Shown piece after piece: positions 1 to 12,542 of a stretch of 64,000 bases of DNA; the stretch's first letter is position 1; every line of letters starts with the position of its first letter. This DNA is from Avibacterium sp. 20-132 (GTDB lineage: Bacteria > Pseudomonadota > Gammaproteobacteria > Enterobacterales > Pasteurellaceae), in contig NZ_CP091456.1 in NCBI RefSeq assembly GCF_023611925.1, positions 1,240,001 to 1,304,000 on the forward strand, given 5' to 3'. Made by a program: the position numbers and the translations under genes. Below the pieces are notes generated by a model. It ran no database searches and was not told where the DNA came from. It worked only from the letters and a program-made list of their open reading frames with translations.

Positions 1-1841
<1,841 letters not shown>

Positions 1842-1842
<1 letters not shown>

Positions 1843-2435
1843 TACAGATTTTCCATAAAATTGCGCAATAACTGTTCGCCTACTTTGCCTGAACGCTCAG
1901 GGTGAAATTGCACGCCATAGAAATTTTTTCTCGCAATCGCTGCAGAAAATGGCACGCCATAATCGCAGGTAGCAATCGTATTTTCATTTGGCAAAACGGC
2001 ATAGCTATGCACAAAATAAAAATAGCTGTCTTGCGGAATGTTTTTAAATAATGGGTGGTTATCCTGATAATTTACCTTATTCCAGCCCATATGGGGTAAT
2101 GGTAACCCTTTATTTGGCAAACATTGCGTGTTACCGCGAATAAGTTTCAGCGTTTCCACATCACCTTCCGTAGAATAATCTGTCATTAGCTGCATTCCCA
2201 AACAGATGCCTAAAACTGGCTGCGTAAGCTGAGTTAAAACGTGGGTTAATTGATGGGCTTGCATACTTTGCATTGCGGCCAATGCCGTTCCCACTCCCGG
2301 TAAAATAAGCTTTTCAGCACGCTGAATTTTGGCAAGATCATCGGTAATATCCGCTTGATAACCTAATCGCTCAAACGCAAATTTCACCGAAGAAAGATTA
2401 GCGCAGCCTGTGTTGATGATAGTAATGGTTTGCAT
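1842..2435 (-). CDS. hisH: Imidazole glycerol phosphate synthase subunit HisH
   Basis: HisH is the glutamine amidotransferase subunit that supplies ammonia to HisF. It has 197 residues, the family length. The class I amidotransferase triad is visible: nucleophile Cys78 in LGICLGMQL, and His178 and Glu180 in VQFHPERSG. The oxyanion-hole region LPGVGTA (residues 45-51) is also present. It follows a DUF1016 gene with a 15-base gap and is coupled to the downstream thioredoxin-like gene. Confidence 0.97.
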
Positions 2436-2450
2436 TGTTTTCTGAGTATC

Positions 2451-3470
2451 CTAGTTTTCTTGTTGTTTTTGTTCAAAATTTTCAATTTCTTTGCGTATTT
2501 CTGTCAGCAATAATTCTTCTGACGGTAGATAAAGTTGATATTGACTAGCAAAAATTTGCTGTTGATTTTCAGGTAAGGAAAATTTCACTACGCTATCATT
2601 CTTATCTGCACATAATAAAATCCCAATGGTTGGGTTTTCTCGTGGCAGCTTTTCAACACGATCAAAATAATTGACATACATTTGTAACTGTCCTAAATCC
2701 TGATGGGTTAATTTATGGGTTTTGATTTCGATAATCACAAAACATTGCAGTAAGCGATTATATAAAACGAGATCCACGAAAAAATCATCACCCTCAAGAT
2801 GTAAACGTTTCTGCCGTGCAACAAAAGAAAAGCCATTACCTAATTCAAGCAAAAATTCCTGTAAATGAGTAATAATCGCTTGTTCAAGATCTTTTTCATA
2901 ATAGGCACTTTCACGTTGCAGCCCGAGAAATTCCAACACCATAGGATCTTTAATAATCTGTTTAGGATCATTAGGGATAAGCTGATTATTCGCCACTGCA
3001 AGCACGGTTTCTTTGTCGTTACTTAACAGTAAACGTTCATATAAACTACTATTAATTTGACGTTCTAACTGACGAGAACTCCAATTATTCTTGATACTTT
3101 CGGCAATGTAAAATTCGCGTTTATCAGGATCATTAATTGAAATTAAGCTTTTATACTGGGTCCAGTTTAATTGCGTCCGCAGTGCGGTCGCAATTGGAAA
3201 AGTTCGATAAAATTGACGGTAACGTTCTAGCTGACGAGCAGAAAACCCCGTACCAAACTCAGGTTGCAATTGTTTTGCAAGAGATTTGATCAAATAACTC
3301 CCATAATCCGCCCGCGCTTGCCCCTGCTGTTCTTCCTCGAAAATACGTTTACCAATGTGCCAATACATCAGCACACGTTGAAAATCTACCGCTCTTACCG
3401 CATTTTCACGAGATTGCGCGATGATTTGTTTAATATCAGTAATGATGGTGGTGTTACTTAGCATAGTCAT
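2451..3470 (-). CDS. DUF1016/YhcG-type PDDEXK nuclease-domain protein inside the his operon
   Basis: The 339 residues show the two-part DUF1016 (YhcG) layout: an N-terminal helical domain with YWHIGKRIFEEEQQG and ARQLERYRQFY, and a C-terminal PDDEXK-like nuclease core. Candidate catalytic residues are Glu210 (LLELG), Asp233 (FVDLVLYN), Glu248 and Lys250 (IIEIKTHK), then Gln261. The family is widely regarded as a nuclease or Holliday-junction-resolvase-like group, often in accessory or defence-associated regions; its function is unsettled. The second Met (start 3464) has the better Shine-Dalgarno spacing. It lies between hisB (26 bases) and hisH (15 bases) in the same direction, so it must be co-transcribed with his genes. 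A paralogue lies at 50589. Confidence 0.88.
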   Translation of the reverse strand: MTMLSNTTIITDIKQIIAQSRENAVRAVDFQRVLMYWHIGKRIFEEEQQGQARADYGSYLIKSLAKQLQPEFGTGFSARQLERYRQFYRTFPIATALRTQLNWTQYKSLISINDPDKREFYIAESIKNNWSSRQLERQINSSLYERLLLSNDKETVLAVANNQLIPNDPKQIIKDPMVLEFLGLQRESAYYEKDLEQAIITHLQEFLLELGNGFSFVARQKRLHLEGDDFFVDLVLYNRLLQCFVIIEIKTHKLTHQDLGQLQMYVNYFDRVEKLPRENPTIGILLCADKNDSVVKFSLPENQQQIFASQYQLYLPSEELLLTEIRKEIENFEQKQQEN

Positions 3471-3496
3471 TTCCCTTCAGACTTTACCCATAAGAA

Positions 3497-4591
3497 TTAG
3501 AGTACCCCCTTACTACTCGGCAATTCATTCCCTTCAATTTTAATCGCTTGTCTTAGCGTTCGTCCAAACACTTTAAACAAACTTTCAATTTTATGGTGAT
3601 CATTATCGCCTTCAGCGTTTAAATGCAAGGTTGCTAATAGGGTAAATGCGATAGATTGGAAGAAATGTTCCGTCATTTCAGTACTGAAATCACCAACTTT
3701 TTCGCGTTTAAATTGTGCATTAAATTTAATAAATGGGCGACCGGAAAGATCCATTGCGCATTCAGCTCGACATTCATCCATTGGTAATACGAAGCCAAAA
3801 CGGGCGATGCCACGTTTATCACCAATGGCTTGTTTCAGTGCCGTGCCTAAGGCAAGGGCGGTATCCTCAACCGTGTGATGCTCATCAATCCAAAGGTCGC
3901 CTTTGCAATACACATTCATTCTAAAACCGCCGTGCGTGGCAATTTGATCAAGCATATGGTCAAAAAAACCTACGCCTGTTTTGATGTCATTATGTCCTGT
4001 TTCGTCTAGCCATACTTGAACTTTAATCTCTGTTTCTTTCGTTTTTCGTTCTACTTCAGCATAGCGTGGCTGACGGTTTCCTATGTTAGTAACAGGTTCG
4101 CCTAATAATTTTTCACTGATTAGATCCCAGTTTAATTTTTCAGGATGATATTGTAAGGCTCGAATGCCTAAATTTTCCGCCAATTGCACATCGGTTACAC
4201 GATCGCCAATGACAAAACTGGTGGCGGGGTCAAATAATTCACGGTCGATATATTTTTGCAATAATTTGGTTTTTGGCTTACGGCAATCACAGTTATCTTC
4301 AGGCTTGTGCGGACAAATCAGCACATCGTCAAATTCAATACCTTGCGAGTTAAACAACGTCATCATTGTATTATGAGGGGCATCAAAATCAGCCTGTGGA
4401 AAAGAGGCAGTACCTAAACCGTCTTGGTTACTGACCATAACAAAGCGATATTTGTTTTTCAATTTGAGTAAGGCAGGGATAACGTTTTTTTCAAATTTTA
4501 ATTTTTCTAGGCTATCAATTTGAAAGTCTGTTTTCGGTTCATCAATTAAGGTTCCGTCTCGATCAATAAATAAAATAGATTGTTGTGTCAT
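3497..4591 (-). CDS. hisB: Bifunctional histidinol-phosphatase / imidazoleglycerol-phosphate dehydratase HisB
   Basis: The protein has 364 residues. The N-terminal half is a HAD-type histidinol-phosphatase with nucleophile motif [10 protein letters not shown] (Asp10, Asp12) and a zinc-binding Cys cluster [15 protein letters not shown] near residue 93. The C-terminal half is IGP dehydratase, with metal-binding motifs [28 protein letters not shown] and [11 protein letters not shown]. The bifunctional form is typical of gammaproteobacteria. It catalyses two separate steps of histidine synthesis. It precedes the inserted DUF1016 gene and follows hisC with a 92-base gap. Confidence 0.98.
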   Translation of the reverse strand: MTQQSILFIDRDGTLIDEPKTDFQIDSLEKLKFEKNVIPALLKLKNKYRFVMVSNQDGLGTASFPQADFDAPHNTMMTLFNSQGIEFDDVLICPHKPEDNCDCRKPKTKLLQKYIDRELFDPATSFVIGDRVTDVQLAENLGIRALQYHPEKLNWDLISEKLLGEPVTNIGNRQPRYAEVERKTKETEIKVQVWLDETGHNDIKTGVGFFDHMLDQIATHGGFRMNVYCKGDLWIDEHHTVEDTALALGTALKQAIGDKRGIARFGFVLPMDECRAECAMDLSGRPFIKFNAQFKREKVGDFSTEMTEHFFQSIAFTLLATLHLNAEGDNDHHKIESLFKVFGRTLRQAIKIEGNELPSSKGVL

Positions 4592-4683
4592 TGGTGTTTC
4601 CTTATAAAGTAACGTCGTGTGTTTAATATTATCATCAGAAAATAAGATAAACGCGTATTTTTTCTTATTACGGGTTTAAATGG

Positions 4684-6207
<1,524 letters not shown>

Positions 6208-6343
6208 TTTTCTAGCCTCTCATTTTAATGTATAAAAACACAGTAATCCTTAATGGAAAGCACAGAATGTGCAAGCGGTTTCCCTCAATTTTACGATCTT
6301 CATCACAATTTCTTGCTCGTTCGATACAAAATGTAACAAGTAG

Positions 6344-7639
6344 CTAATTTGAGGATTGTAGCTTTGCCAAACGAATAGAAACCGCTTGCTTATGGGCATC
6401 TAGTTGTTCCGCTTCTGCCATAATTTCCACTGTTTTTGCCAGATCTTTAAAACCTTGTGGCGTCAATTCTTGCACTGTCATTCGTTTACTAAAATCGGCT
6501 AAGCCAAGGCTTGAAGTTGTACGGGTATAGCCATAAGTAGGTAGAACGTGGTTAGTGCCGCTGGCATAGTCGCCCATACTTTCAGGGCTATATGCGCCGA
6601 GGAAAATAGACCCTGCATTATCAAGCTGATCGAGCAATTCACGCGCGTTGTTTACCTGCACCACAAGATGTTCTGGCGCATACTCGTTACTAATTTCAAT
6701 GGCTTGCGCTAAATCTTCCGCAAGAATAATTCGGCTATGGCTGAGCGCCTTACGGGCAGTTTCAGCACGGGGAAGTTGAGCAAGCTGGCGTTCAATAGCA
6801 AGTGCGGTGCGTTTTGCTAAAGTTTCGCTAGGGGTAACTAAAATCACTTGGCTGTCAGCACCGTGTTCAGCTTGAGAAAGCAGATCGCTGGCAACAAAAT
6901 CAGGATCGGCATTTTCGTCCGCTAACACTAATACTTCAGAAGGGCCTGCTTGCATATCAATCGCAGCGCCATCTACGGCTTGGCTTACTTGACGTTTTGC
7001 TTCTGTCACAAAACTATTACCGGGGCCAAAAATTTTATCTACTTTAGTGACGCTTTCTGTGCCGAATGCCATTGCGACAATGGCTTGTGCACCACCAATG
7101 GGATAAATTGTATCAATGCCACATAGGCTTGCCGTATAGAGAATTTCATCTGCAATAGGCGGCGGGCTACAAAGTACAATTTTTTTACAACCTGCAATTT
7201 TAGCAGGGATTGCGAGCATCAATACGGTCGAAAAAAGTGGTGCCGATCCCCCCGGGATATATAGCCCTACACGGTTAATTGGGCGAGTAACCACCTGACA
7301 ACGCACGCCAGCTTGTGTTTCGATATCCACAGGTTGCGGAATTTGTGCTTGGTGGAAGCGTTCAATATTACGTTTAGCATTTTGAATGGCTGTTTTTAAT
7401 TCCTGAGTGAGGCGTTGAGAGGCGGCATCAATTTCCTGTGGAGAAATCGTCAGACGGGTTAATTTCACCTTATCAAATTTTTCACCTAGCTCAAATAATG
7501 CTTGGTCGCCATTGCTTTGCACCTGCTCACGAATAGCCTCAACGGCCTCTTGAATGGACTGTGCGGCAGAAATCGCTGGTCGCATTAATGCGTCTTTTCG
7601 CGCTTGTTGTGTTAAATTTTTCCAAATTAGTGTTTGCAT
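6344..7639 (-). CDS. hisD: Histidinol dehydrogenase HisD
   Basis: HisD catalyses the last two steps of histidine synthesis, histidinol to histidine with two NAD+. The 431 residues match the family length. Visible conserved stretches include [65 protein letters not shown] and [15 protein letters not shown] (zinc-site region). NEYAPEHL and [15 protein letters not shown] lie near the C-terminus. It follows hisG with a 37-base gap. Confidence 0.98.
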   Translation of the reverse strand: MQTLIWKNLTQQARKDALMRPAISAAQSIQEAVEAIREQVQSNGDQALFELGEKFDKVKLTRLTISPQEIDAASQRLTQELKTAIQNAKRNIERFHQAQIPQPVDIETQAGVRCQVVTRPINRVGLYIPGGSAPLFSTVLMLAIPAKIAGCKKIVLCSPPPIADEILYTASLCGIDTIYPIGGAQAIVAMAFGTESVTKVDKIFGPGNSFVTEAKRQVSQAVDGAAIDMQAGPSEVLVLADENADPDFVASDLLSQAEHGADSQVILVTPSETLAKRTALAIERQLAQLPRAETARKALSHSRIILAEDLAQAIEISNEYAPEHLVVQVNNARELLDQLDNAGSIFLGAYSPESMGDYASGTNHVLPTYGYTRTTSSLGLADFSKRMTVQELTPQGFKDLAKTVEIMAEAEQLDAHKQAVSIRLAKLQSSN

Positions 7640-7676
7640 AATTTTTCCTTAAAACGTTTTAAATTCTGACCGCACT

Positions 7677-8576
7677 TTACGCGAGCATTTTTTCAATAGG
7701 TAATACTAATACCGAACTGGCGCCCTGTGCTTTGAGTTCTTCCATTGTTTCCCAGAATAAGGTTTCTTGGCTTACTGCGTGTAAAGCAACGCGGCTTTCA
7801 TCGTGCGCAAGTGGTAAAATTGTGGGATTTTCCACACCGGGAAGCAGATTAATAATCTGTTCCAATTGTGCTTTGGGGGCGTGAAGCATAATATATTTTG
7901 ATTCGCCAGCTTGTTGTATGCCTTGAATCCGTGTTAATAATTTATCTACTAAGGCTTGTTTTTCGGCAGATAACGCCTCTTGACGTTGAATTAAACACGC
8001 AGTTGAACGATAAATGACTTCCACTTCTTTTAATCCATTTGCTTCTAAGGTTGCACCTGAAGAAACAAGGTCGCAGATAGCATCAGCCAATCCTGCGGAA
8101 GGGGCAACTTCAACGGATCCGTTTAATAAGGTGCTTTTGAAAGGAACACCTTGTTCATTCATATAACGTTTTAATAAATTAGGGTAGGAGGTTGCGATGC
8201 GAGAATCGGCAAAGTCTTGCACGCCATTATAGGAACGATCTCGCTCAATGGCTAAAGACAAACGGCAACCGCCGAAATCAAGTGTGCGTAATTTTTTATA
8301 ACTTACGTTTTCGCCTGTTGCGATACGACCAAGCTCCTCTTCTTCAAGGACATTCTCCCCGATAATGCCAAGATCAACCACGCCATCAAAAACTAACCCC
8401 GGAATATCATCATCACGCACCCGTAAAATTTCAATGGGCATATTTTCCGCGTAAGCAATCAGACGTTGTTCATTCCAATTAATTTTTACCCCACATTGTT
8501 TCAATAATTCAGCACAATCTTTACTAAGACGGCCTTTTTTTTGTAAAGCAATACGTAAACGTGTTGTGTTAGCCAT
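7677..8576 (-). CDS. hisG: ATP phosphoribosyltransferase HisG
   Basis: HisG is the first and feedback-inhibited enzyme of histidine synthesis, joining ATP and PRPP. From the ATG at 8576 ([20 protein letters not shown]) it has 299 residues, the long HisG form with a C-terminal ACT-like regulatory domain. The catalytic core includes [12 protein letters not shown] and the PRPP loop region [18 protein letters not shown]. The open frame runs back to 8699, but that extension overlaps the attenuator, and a GAAGGAAAA ribosome site precedes 8576. It is the first structural gene after the leader. Confidence 0.97.
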   Translation of the reverse strand: MANTTRLRIALQKKGRLSKDCAELLKQCGVKINWNEQRLIAYAENMPIEILRVRDDDIPGLVFDGVVDLGIIGENVLEEEELGRIATGENVSYKKLRTLDFGGCRLSLAIERDRSYNGVQDFADSRIATSYPNLLKRYMNEQGVPFKSTLLNGSVEVAPSAGLADAICDLVSSGATLEANGLKEVEVIYRSTACLIQRQEALSAEKQALVDKLLTRIQGIQQAGESKYIMLHAPKAQLEQIINLLPGVENPTILPLAHDESRVALHAVSQETLFWETMEELKAQGASSVLVLPIEKMLA

Positions 8577-8604
8577 AATTTTTCCTTCTAAATCAAAATT
8601 TAAG

Positions 8605-8642
8605 TATAAAAAAACCTCTCGAAATTGACTTCCGAGAGGTTT
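8605..8642 (-). terminator. his operon attenuator terminator
   Basis: On the minus strand AAACCTCTCG and CGAGAGGTTT form a perfect 10-bp stem (8612-8621 with 8633-8642), followed by a run of seven T residues reading into the hisG leader. It lies between the His-rich leader peptide and hisG, where classical his attenuators sit. Confidence 0.92.
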
Positions 8643-8725
8643 ATGTGTTTTGGTATCAGCAATACTCACTCGGAAGCTTATCTTCCAAGCAATCGCCATC
8701 GCCCGAAAGATTATTCAGGGTGATG
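8629..8725 (-). promoter_or_regulatory. his leader alternative stems (pause hairpin and antiterminator)
   Basis: Two structures compete with the terminator. CTTCCGAG (minus strand of 8669-8676) pairs perfectly with CTCGGAAG (8629-8636), which forms the 5' arm of the terminator, so this is the antiterminator. Upstream, CCATCACCC, formed from the His codons (8717-8725), can pair with GGGCGATGG (8695-8703) with one mismatch, a likely pause hairpin. A small GGAAG/CTTCC hairpin lies at 8672-8686. The arrangement fits histidyl-tRNA-sensing attenuation. Confidence 0.8.
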
Positions 8726-8755
8726 GTGATGATGAGTATTACGATTAAAATTCAT
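8711..8755 (-). CDS. hisL: his operon leader peptide
   Basis: A 14-residue ORF reading [14 protein letters not shown] with five consecutive His codons (CAT CAT CAC CAT CAC). Ribosome stalling at these codons when charged His-tRNA is scarce would favour the antiterminator and let transcription reach hisG. An AAAATAAA-rich stretch with a GGAG element precedes the ATG. Its length and His run match enterobacterial hisL in kind. Confidence 0.93.
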   Translation of the reverse strand: MNFNRNTHHHHHPE

Positions 8756-8786
8756 TTTATTTTGCTCCAAAAATTGCTTAGCCATT

Positions 8787-8814
8787 ACTCTACGCAAAAA
8801 AAATTTTTATGCAA
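8787..8814 (-). promoter_or_regulatory. Predicted his operon promoter
   Basis: On the minus strand TTGCAT (8814-8809) and TAGAGT (8792-8787) are separated by 16 bases, about 30 bases upstream of hisL. The -35 element overlaps the last codons and stop of the upstream methyltransferase gene (which ends at 8807). This is a prediction from matches to sigma-70 elements only. Confidence 0.5.
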
Positions 8815-9571
8815 GCAAATTTTTTATTTTTTTCGCTTTGATAAAAAGTAACACGGGGCGATGTTGTAGATCTTTAAATTCTTGTTGCCATTCGGGTTGT
8901 TCAGCGAGCATTGGTTCTGCCGTTTTTTCTATTTGAAACCCGCCATTGATAAGATCATTGATAATACTTGAAAGTGTTCGATGGTAGGTTTTAAATGGTT
9001 GTTTAAACCAGTTTCGTTGCCGTTCACCTTCATCGCGATAATAATTAAGTCGATAAGCCACTTGTTGTTTATGCTGATCTTTTTCCCAACGCTCTCCCCC
9101 TTGATAGCAAGTAACAATCGGATGTTCTTGAGAGAAAATCAGCCAGCCATTAGGTTTAAGTTTTGCCTGAATATGGGCTAATAACCGGGGAAAATCTTGT
9201 ATATAGTGAAATGCAAAAGAACTCGTAATGACATCAAAATTTCCATCAGGTAATTCATTAAGTTGCTCCATTGCCAGTTGATGCAAAGCAAAGTGCGGTC
9301 GTTTTTCGGCGAGATTTTTTGCCGCTTGTTGTAGCATCGCTTGAGATAAATCCATTCCTACCACAAATGCTGCACCTTGTTGCAAATAAAGTTGTAAATG
9401 CTCTCCCATTCCGCAACCGAGATCGAGCAATTTTTTACCCGTTAAATCAGGCAGTAAACTTAACATTGTGGGTTTTTCCACAATTTCATTTAAACTAGAT
9501 GGGTTCTGGCGTAATTTTTGGTAAAGCTCAAAAAAGCCTTCTTTATCGTAAACAGAGGTTTTCATTATCAT
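8807..9571 (-). CDS. Class I SAM-dependent methyltransferase
   Basis: A 254-residue protein with the class I methyltransferase fold. The SAM-binding motif I is KLLDLGCGMGEHLQLYL (about residues 47-63), with an acidic motif II, VVGMDLSQAMLQQA, and motif IV region FDVITSSFAFHYIQDFP. It resembles the UbiE/methyltransferase-11 group of uncharacterised small-molecule methyltransferases; no substrate can be inferred. The start may be Met1 (9571) or Met3 (9565). The gene ends inside the predicted his promoter. Confidence 0.88.
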   Translation of the reverse strand: MIMKTSVYDKEGFFELYQKLRQNPSSLNEIVEKPTMLSLLPDLTGKKLLDLGCGMGEHLQLYLQQGAAFVVGMDLSQAMLQQAAKNLAEKRPHFALHQLAMEQLNELPDGNFDVITSSFAFHYIQDFPRLLAHIQAKLKPNGWLIFSQEHPIVTCYQGGERWEKDQHKQQVAYRLNYYRDEGERQRNWFKQPFKTYHRTLSSIINDLINGGFQIEKTAEPMLAEQPEWQQEFKDLQHRPVLLFIKAKKIKNLLA

Positions 9572-9580
9572 CTTAACGGT

Positions 9581-9611
9581 AAAAAATTAGCACGGTTATC
9601 CGTGCTAATTG
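9581..9611 (-). terminator. Terminator after the aromatic permease gene
   Basis: A perfect hairpin AATTAGCACGG / CCGTGCTAATT with a 4-base loop, followed on the minus strand by a run of T residues. It lies between the permease stop (9645) and the methyltransferase start (9571), so the methyltransferase probably has its own promoter. Confidence 0.85.
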
Positions 9612-9644
9612 TGTCTATTTTCTGTTATTTTAAGGGATTTTCAA

Positions 9645-10889
9645 CTATCTTCCAAATACTGGTAACCAGCCAACTAAATCAGCGAGTTGAACAAGAATAT
9701 TAATTAATCCAAATAAGATAACAAAATAAATCATCGCTGAACCACCATACACTTGGTAAGTTTGATTTGGATATCTAGCCCGACTTGCTTTAGCCAATAA
9801 TGCAGGCGTAATAACCGCCCAAATTGTTGCCGCTAATCCTGCGTAACCAATGGCGATAACAAAACCGTATGGGAAAAATAAGCTTAAAATCAACGGTGGT
9901 AAGAAGGTGATTAATGCGGTTTTGCTTCTGCCTGCACTACCGTTGTCGAATTTGAATAAATCCGCAATGTAATCAAATAAACCGAGAGTTACCCCAAGGA
10001 ACGAGCTAGCAATCGCCATATAGGCAAAAAAGCGTAACATTAAGCCGACAAAATCCGTTTGAATTTGACTATTTAAGGCTTCCAGTAGCACCGCAATATC
10101 GCCCCCTTTTTGGATAACCGGGATAAATTCATTACGTGGTAAATTGCCTTGAATAGCAAGTTGCCATAGCATATAGATGATTAAGGCAATGAATGTACCG
10201 TAAACAATCGATTTTGTCACTTTGCTACTGTCGCGATCATAATATTTCACAAGGCTTGGTACGTTTTGGTGAAAACCGAACGAAACTAAGCAAACTGGCA
10301 AGGCCGCAAGGGCGAAAGGCAAGTATTGGCTATCCCCTGTGCTATCAAGCAGAATATCGGTGTTTACCATACCTAATAAATTAGTCACCGAAAGGAAAAA
10401 TGCCGCCACCATTCCAGCAATTAAAATGGTACTAAAACGATCCACTGCTTTTGTTGAGAACCATACGAAAAAAGCGAGAACCGCACAGAAAATCAGTGAG
10501 CCAGAAATGCGTCCAATTTCCACCGCACTTTGTTCGCTACTCAGTAATTGATTAAGAAAACTTTCTGTTAAACCACCACCAGAAGTAATATACGCATAGG
10601 TGAGAATATAGAGAACAAATGCAACGGAAAGCCCATTTAACATATTCCAGCCTTTACCAAGCAAGTCTTTTACAATGGTGTCAAAACTTGCACCAGTAGG
10701 ATAATGTAAGTTTGCTTCAAGTAGCATTAAGCCTGATGTGGTCATACAAAACCAAGTGTAGCAGAGGATCAAAATTGAACCGATAAACCACACGCCAGAG
10801 GTGGCAATAGGGTTTGCGAGCATACCCGCACCAATTGTACCGCCTGCGATAATCATCGCACCACCAAATAAGGAAGGATTTTTTTTCAT
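9645..10889 (-). CDS. mtr: Aromatic amino-acid permease, Mtr/TnaB type (tryptophan)
   Basis: An inner-membrane proton symporter of the HAAAP family, 414 residues and about 11 hydrophobic segments. The N-terminus GGAMIIAGGTIGAGMLANPI and the stretch TWFCMTTSGLMLLEANLHY, followed by SFDTIVKDLLGKGWN, resemble E. coli Mtr more than TyrP, so tryptophan is the likely substrate; TnaB-like specificity cannot be excluded. It is transcribed away from ppa, with its own promoter region at 10918-10955. Confidence 0.88.
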   Translation of the reverse strand: MKKNPSLFGGAMIIAGGTIGAGMLANPIATSGVWFIGSILILCYTWFCMTTSGLMLLEANLHYPTGASFDTIVKDLLGKGWNMLNGLSVAFVLYILTYAYITSGGGLTESFLNQLLSSEQSAVEIGRISGSLIFCAVLAFFVWFSTKAVDRFSTILIAGMVAAFFLSVTNLLGMVNTDILLDSTGDSQYLPFALAALPVCLVSFGFHQNVPSLVKYYDRDSSKVTKSIVYGTFIALIIYMLWQLAIQGNLPRNEFIPVIQKGGDIAVLLEALNSQIQTDFVGLMLRFFAYMAIASSFLGVTLGLFDYIADLFKFDNGSAGRSKTALITFLPPLILSLFFPYGFVIAIGYAGLAATIWAVITPALLAKASRARYPNQTYQVYGGSAMIYFVILFGLINILVQLADLVGWLPVFGR

Positions 10890-10917
10890 AAATTCACCTA
10901 TAAGTTTTATATTGGTA

Positions 10918-10955
10918 TTAGTGAACTATTATAATAGTGCAAAATAAAAACACAA
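10918..10955 (-). promoter_or_regulatory. Predicted mtr promoter with an operator-like palindrome
   Basis: On the minus strand TTGTGT (10955-10950), a 16-base spacer and TATAAT (10933-10928) form a good sigma-70 promoter. Just downstream, TAATAGTTCACTAA (10931-10918) contains the partial palindrome TAGT..ACTA. This recalls the TrpR operator core CTAGTTAACTAG, but the match is imperfect. TrpR or TyrR control is therefore an inference from the gene identity plus this motif. Confidence 0.45.
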
Positions 10956-10976
10956 TGCCAAAATTGCCCATTTAGC

Positions 10977-11006
10977 TTGGCAAAAGCAAAAAAATCAAGC
11001 TATAAT
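10977..11006 (+). promoter_or_regulatory. Predicted ppa promoter
   Basis: TTGGCA (10977-10982), an 18-base spacer and TATAAT (11001-11006) precede ppa by about 44 bases. The -10 is a perfect consensus hexamer. Confidence 0.6.
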
Positions 11007-11049
11007 TCAAGCGTTTTATTACCATTCATTAACTAGAAGGAAAGAGCAA

Positions 11050-11577
11050 ATGGGCTTAGAAAGTGTTCCAGCAGGAAAAGAACTTCCTGATGATATTTAT
11101 GTTGTGATTGAGATTCCAGCAAACTCAGATCCAATCAAATATGAAGTGGATAAAGAAACGGGTACCTTATTTGTTGATCGTTTTATGGCGACAGCAATGT
11201 TCTACCCAGCAAACTATGGCTATATTAACCACACCTTATCGTTAGATGGCGATCCTGTTGATGTATTAGTACCAACCCCTTATCCCTTACAACCGGGTTC
11301 AGTGATTCGTTGTCGTCCAGTGGGCGTATTAAAAATGACCGATGAATCGGGTCAAGATGCTAAAGTTATTGCAGTACCACATACAAAATTAAGCAAAGAA
11401 TACGATCACATTAAAGATGTTGGTGATTTACCAGCATTACTAAAAGCACAGATTCAACATTTCTTTGAAAGCTACAAAGCCTTAGAAGCCGGGAAATGGG
11501 TGAAAGTTGATGGTTGGGAAGATGCGGCGGCGGCACGTAAAGAAATTTTAGACTCTTTTGAGCGTGCAAAAAAATAA
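11050..11577 (+). CDS. ppa: Inorganic pyrophosphatase
   Basis: A cytoplasmic family I pyrophosphatase, hydrolysing PPi to two phosphates and pulling biosynthetic reactions forward. It has 175 residues, as in E. coli. The signature DGDPVDVLV (residues 66-74) carries metal-binding aspartates, and YPANYGYI and [10 protein letters not shown] are conserved active-site segments. An AGAAGGAAAGAG ribosome site precedes the ATG. It is monocistronic, with a promoter upstream and a terminator downstream. Confidence 0.98.
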   Translation: MGLESVPAGKELPDDIYVVIEIPANSDPIKYEVDKETGTLFVDRFMATAMFYPANYGYINHTLSLDGDPVDVLVPTPYPLQPGSVIRCRPVGVLKMTDESGQDAKVIAVPHTKLSKEYDHIKDVGDLPALLKAQIQHFFESYKALEAGKWVKVDGWEDAAAARKEILDSFERAKK

Positions 11578-11596
11578 TTCTTAACCTGTTCTTTTT

Positions 11597-11627
11597 AAAT
11601 ACCGCGTTACTTAATGCGGTATTTTTC
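11597..11627 (+). terminator. ppa terminator
   Basis: AATACCGC (11598-11605) pairs with GCGGTATT (11616-11623), followed by T residues. Confidence 0.85.
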
Positions 11628-11650
11628 TATGTTTAACCTAAGGAGTGAAT

Positions 11651-12421
11651 ATGTTAAAAACAATGAAGAAAATCACCGCACTTTTCATTTTTACCCTAAT
11701 GCTTAATGCTTGTGCCGATTCTGCAAGTGTTAATCAACAAGCGGCGACAAGTTATCTACAAACGGTGAATGAAGCAAAACAAAAAGGGGTTGTTGATACA
11801 AGTTCAACAACATCAAAACGCATTCATCAAGTATTTAATAAAATGTACCCTTATGCTAATCGTGAAAATAATACGGGGCAGCCATTTAATTGGCAAATTA
11901 CCGTGATTAAATCAAATGAACTCAATGCGTGGGCGATGCCGGGCGGTAAAATGGCATTTTATACAGGGCTTGTGGATAAGTTACACTTAAATGATGATGA
12001 AATTGCCACCGTAATGGGGCACGAAATGGCACACGCACTGAAAGAACACGGTAAAAAGAAAGTGAATATGGGAACATTCACGAATGTGGTCGCACAGGTT
12101 GCGCATATTGCACTTTCCACACAAATTGGTTCAGAAGGAAGTGGGTTAATTATCGGTATTACCAAAGATTGGGCATTAGATAAGCCTTATTCTCGTAGTG
12201 CAGAAACGGAAGCGGATGAAGTGGGACTATTTTTAATGGCAAAAGCAGGTTATAACCCAGAGGCAGCACCAAAATTATGGGAAAAAATGCAGACAGCTTC
12301 TTCAGGAAATAGCGGTGTATTAGCGGCGCTTTCTTCCACTCACCCGAGTGATAAAGACCGCCAAGCCAATTTACTTCGTTTAATGCCTGAGGCTGTGGCA
12401 ATTTATAAAGGTCGTCAATAA
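11651..12421 (+). CDS. M48-family zinc metalloprotease lipoprotein (LoiP/YcaL-like)
   Basis: A probable periplasm-facing lipoprotein protease. The N-terminus has a lipobox LMLNAC (Cys21 counted from the ATG at 11651). The zinc motif HEMAH is at about residues 124-128, with the third ligand in ETEADEVGLFLMAKAGYNP, a standard M48B layout. C-terminal LSSTHPSDKDRQANL is also typical. By family it should degrade misfolded or damaged envelope proteins. A GTG at 11645 is in frame, but the AGGAG at 11641 suits the ATG at 11651. The gene ends before a bidirectional terminator. Confidence 0.92.
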   Translation: MLKTMKKITALFIFTLMLNACADSASVNQQAATSYLQTVNEAKQKGVVDTSSTTSKRIHQVFNKMYPYANRENNTGQPFNWQITVIKSNELNAWAMPGGKMAFYTGLVDKLHLNDDEIATVMGHEMAHALKEHGKKKVNMGTFTNVVAQVAHIALSTQIGSEGSGLIIGITKDWALDKPYSRSAETEADEVGLFLMAKAGYNPEAAPKLWEKMQTASSGNSGVLAALSSTHPSDKDRQANLLRLMPEAVAIYKGRQ

Positions 12422-12494
12422 CTATTGCTGTTGAAAAGAGTAAATAGCCACTGATATTCAACATCACCTTTATTCTATTCAACTTAAATGCAAT

Positions 12495-12540
12495 AAAAGT
12501 GCGGTGTAAATTTTACAAAATTTTCCACCGCACTTTTTAT
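12495..12540. terminator. Bidirectional terminator made of paired uptake signals
   Basis: AAAAGTGCGGTG (12495-12506) and CACCGCACTTTT (12526-12537) form a perfect 12-bp stem, flanked by T-rich and A-rich runs. It separates two convergent genes. Each arm contains the 9-base DNA uptake signal. Confidence 0.9.
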
Positions 12541-12542
12541 TT

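Noticed and set aside
8645..8851. 68-residue plus-strand ORF across the his leader
   Set aside because: It is antisense to hisL, the attenuator and promoter, with no ribosome site.
12159..12482. 107-residue minus-strand ORF
   Set aside because: It mostly lies antisense to the M48 protease gene, its predicted protein shows no family features, and the space downstream is a terminator.
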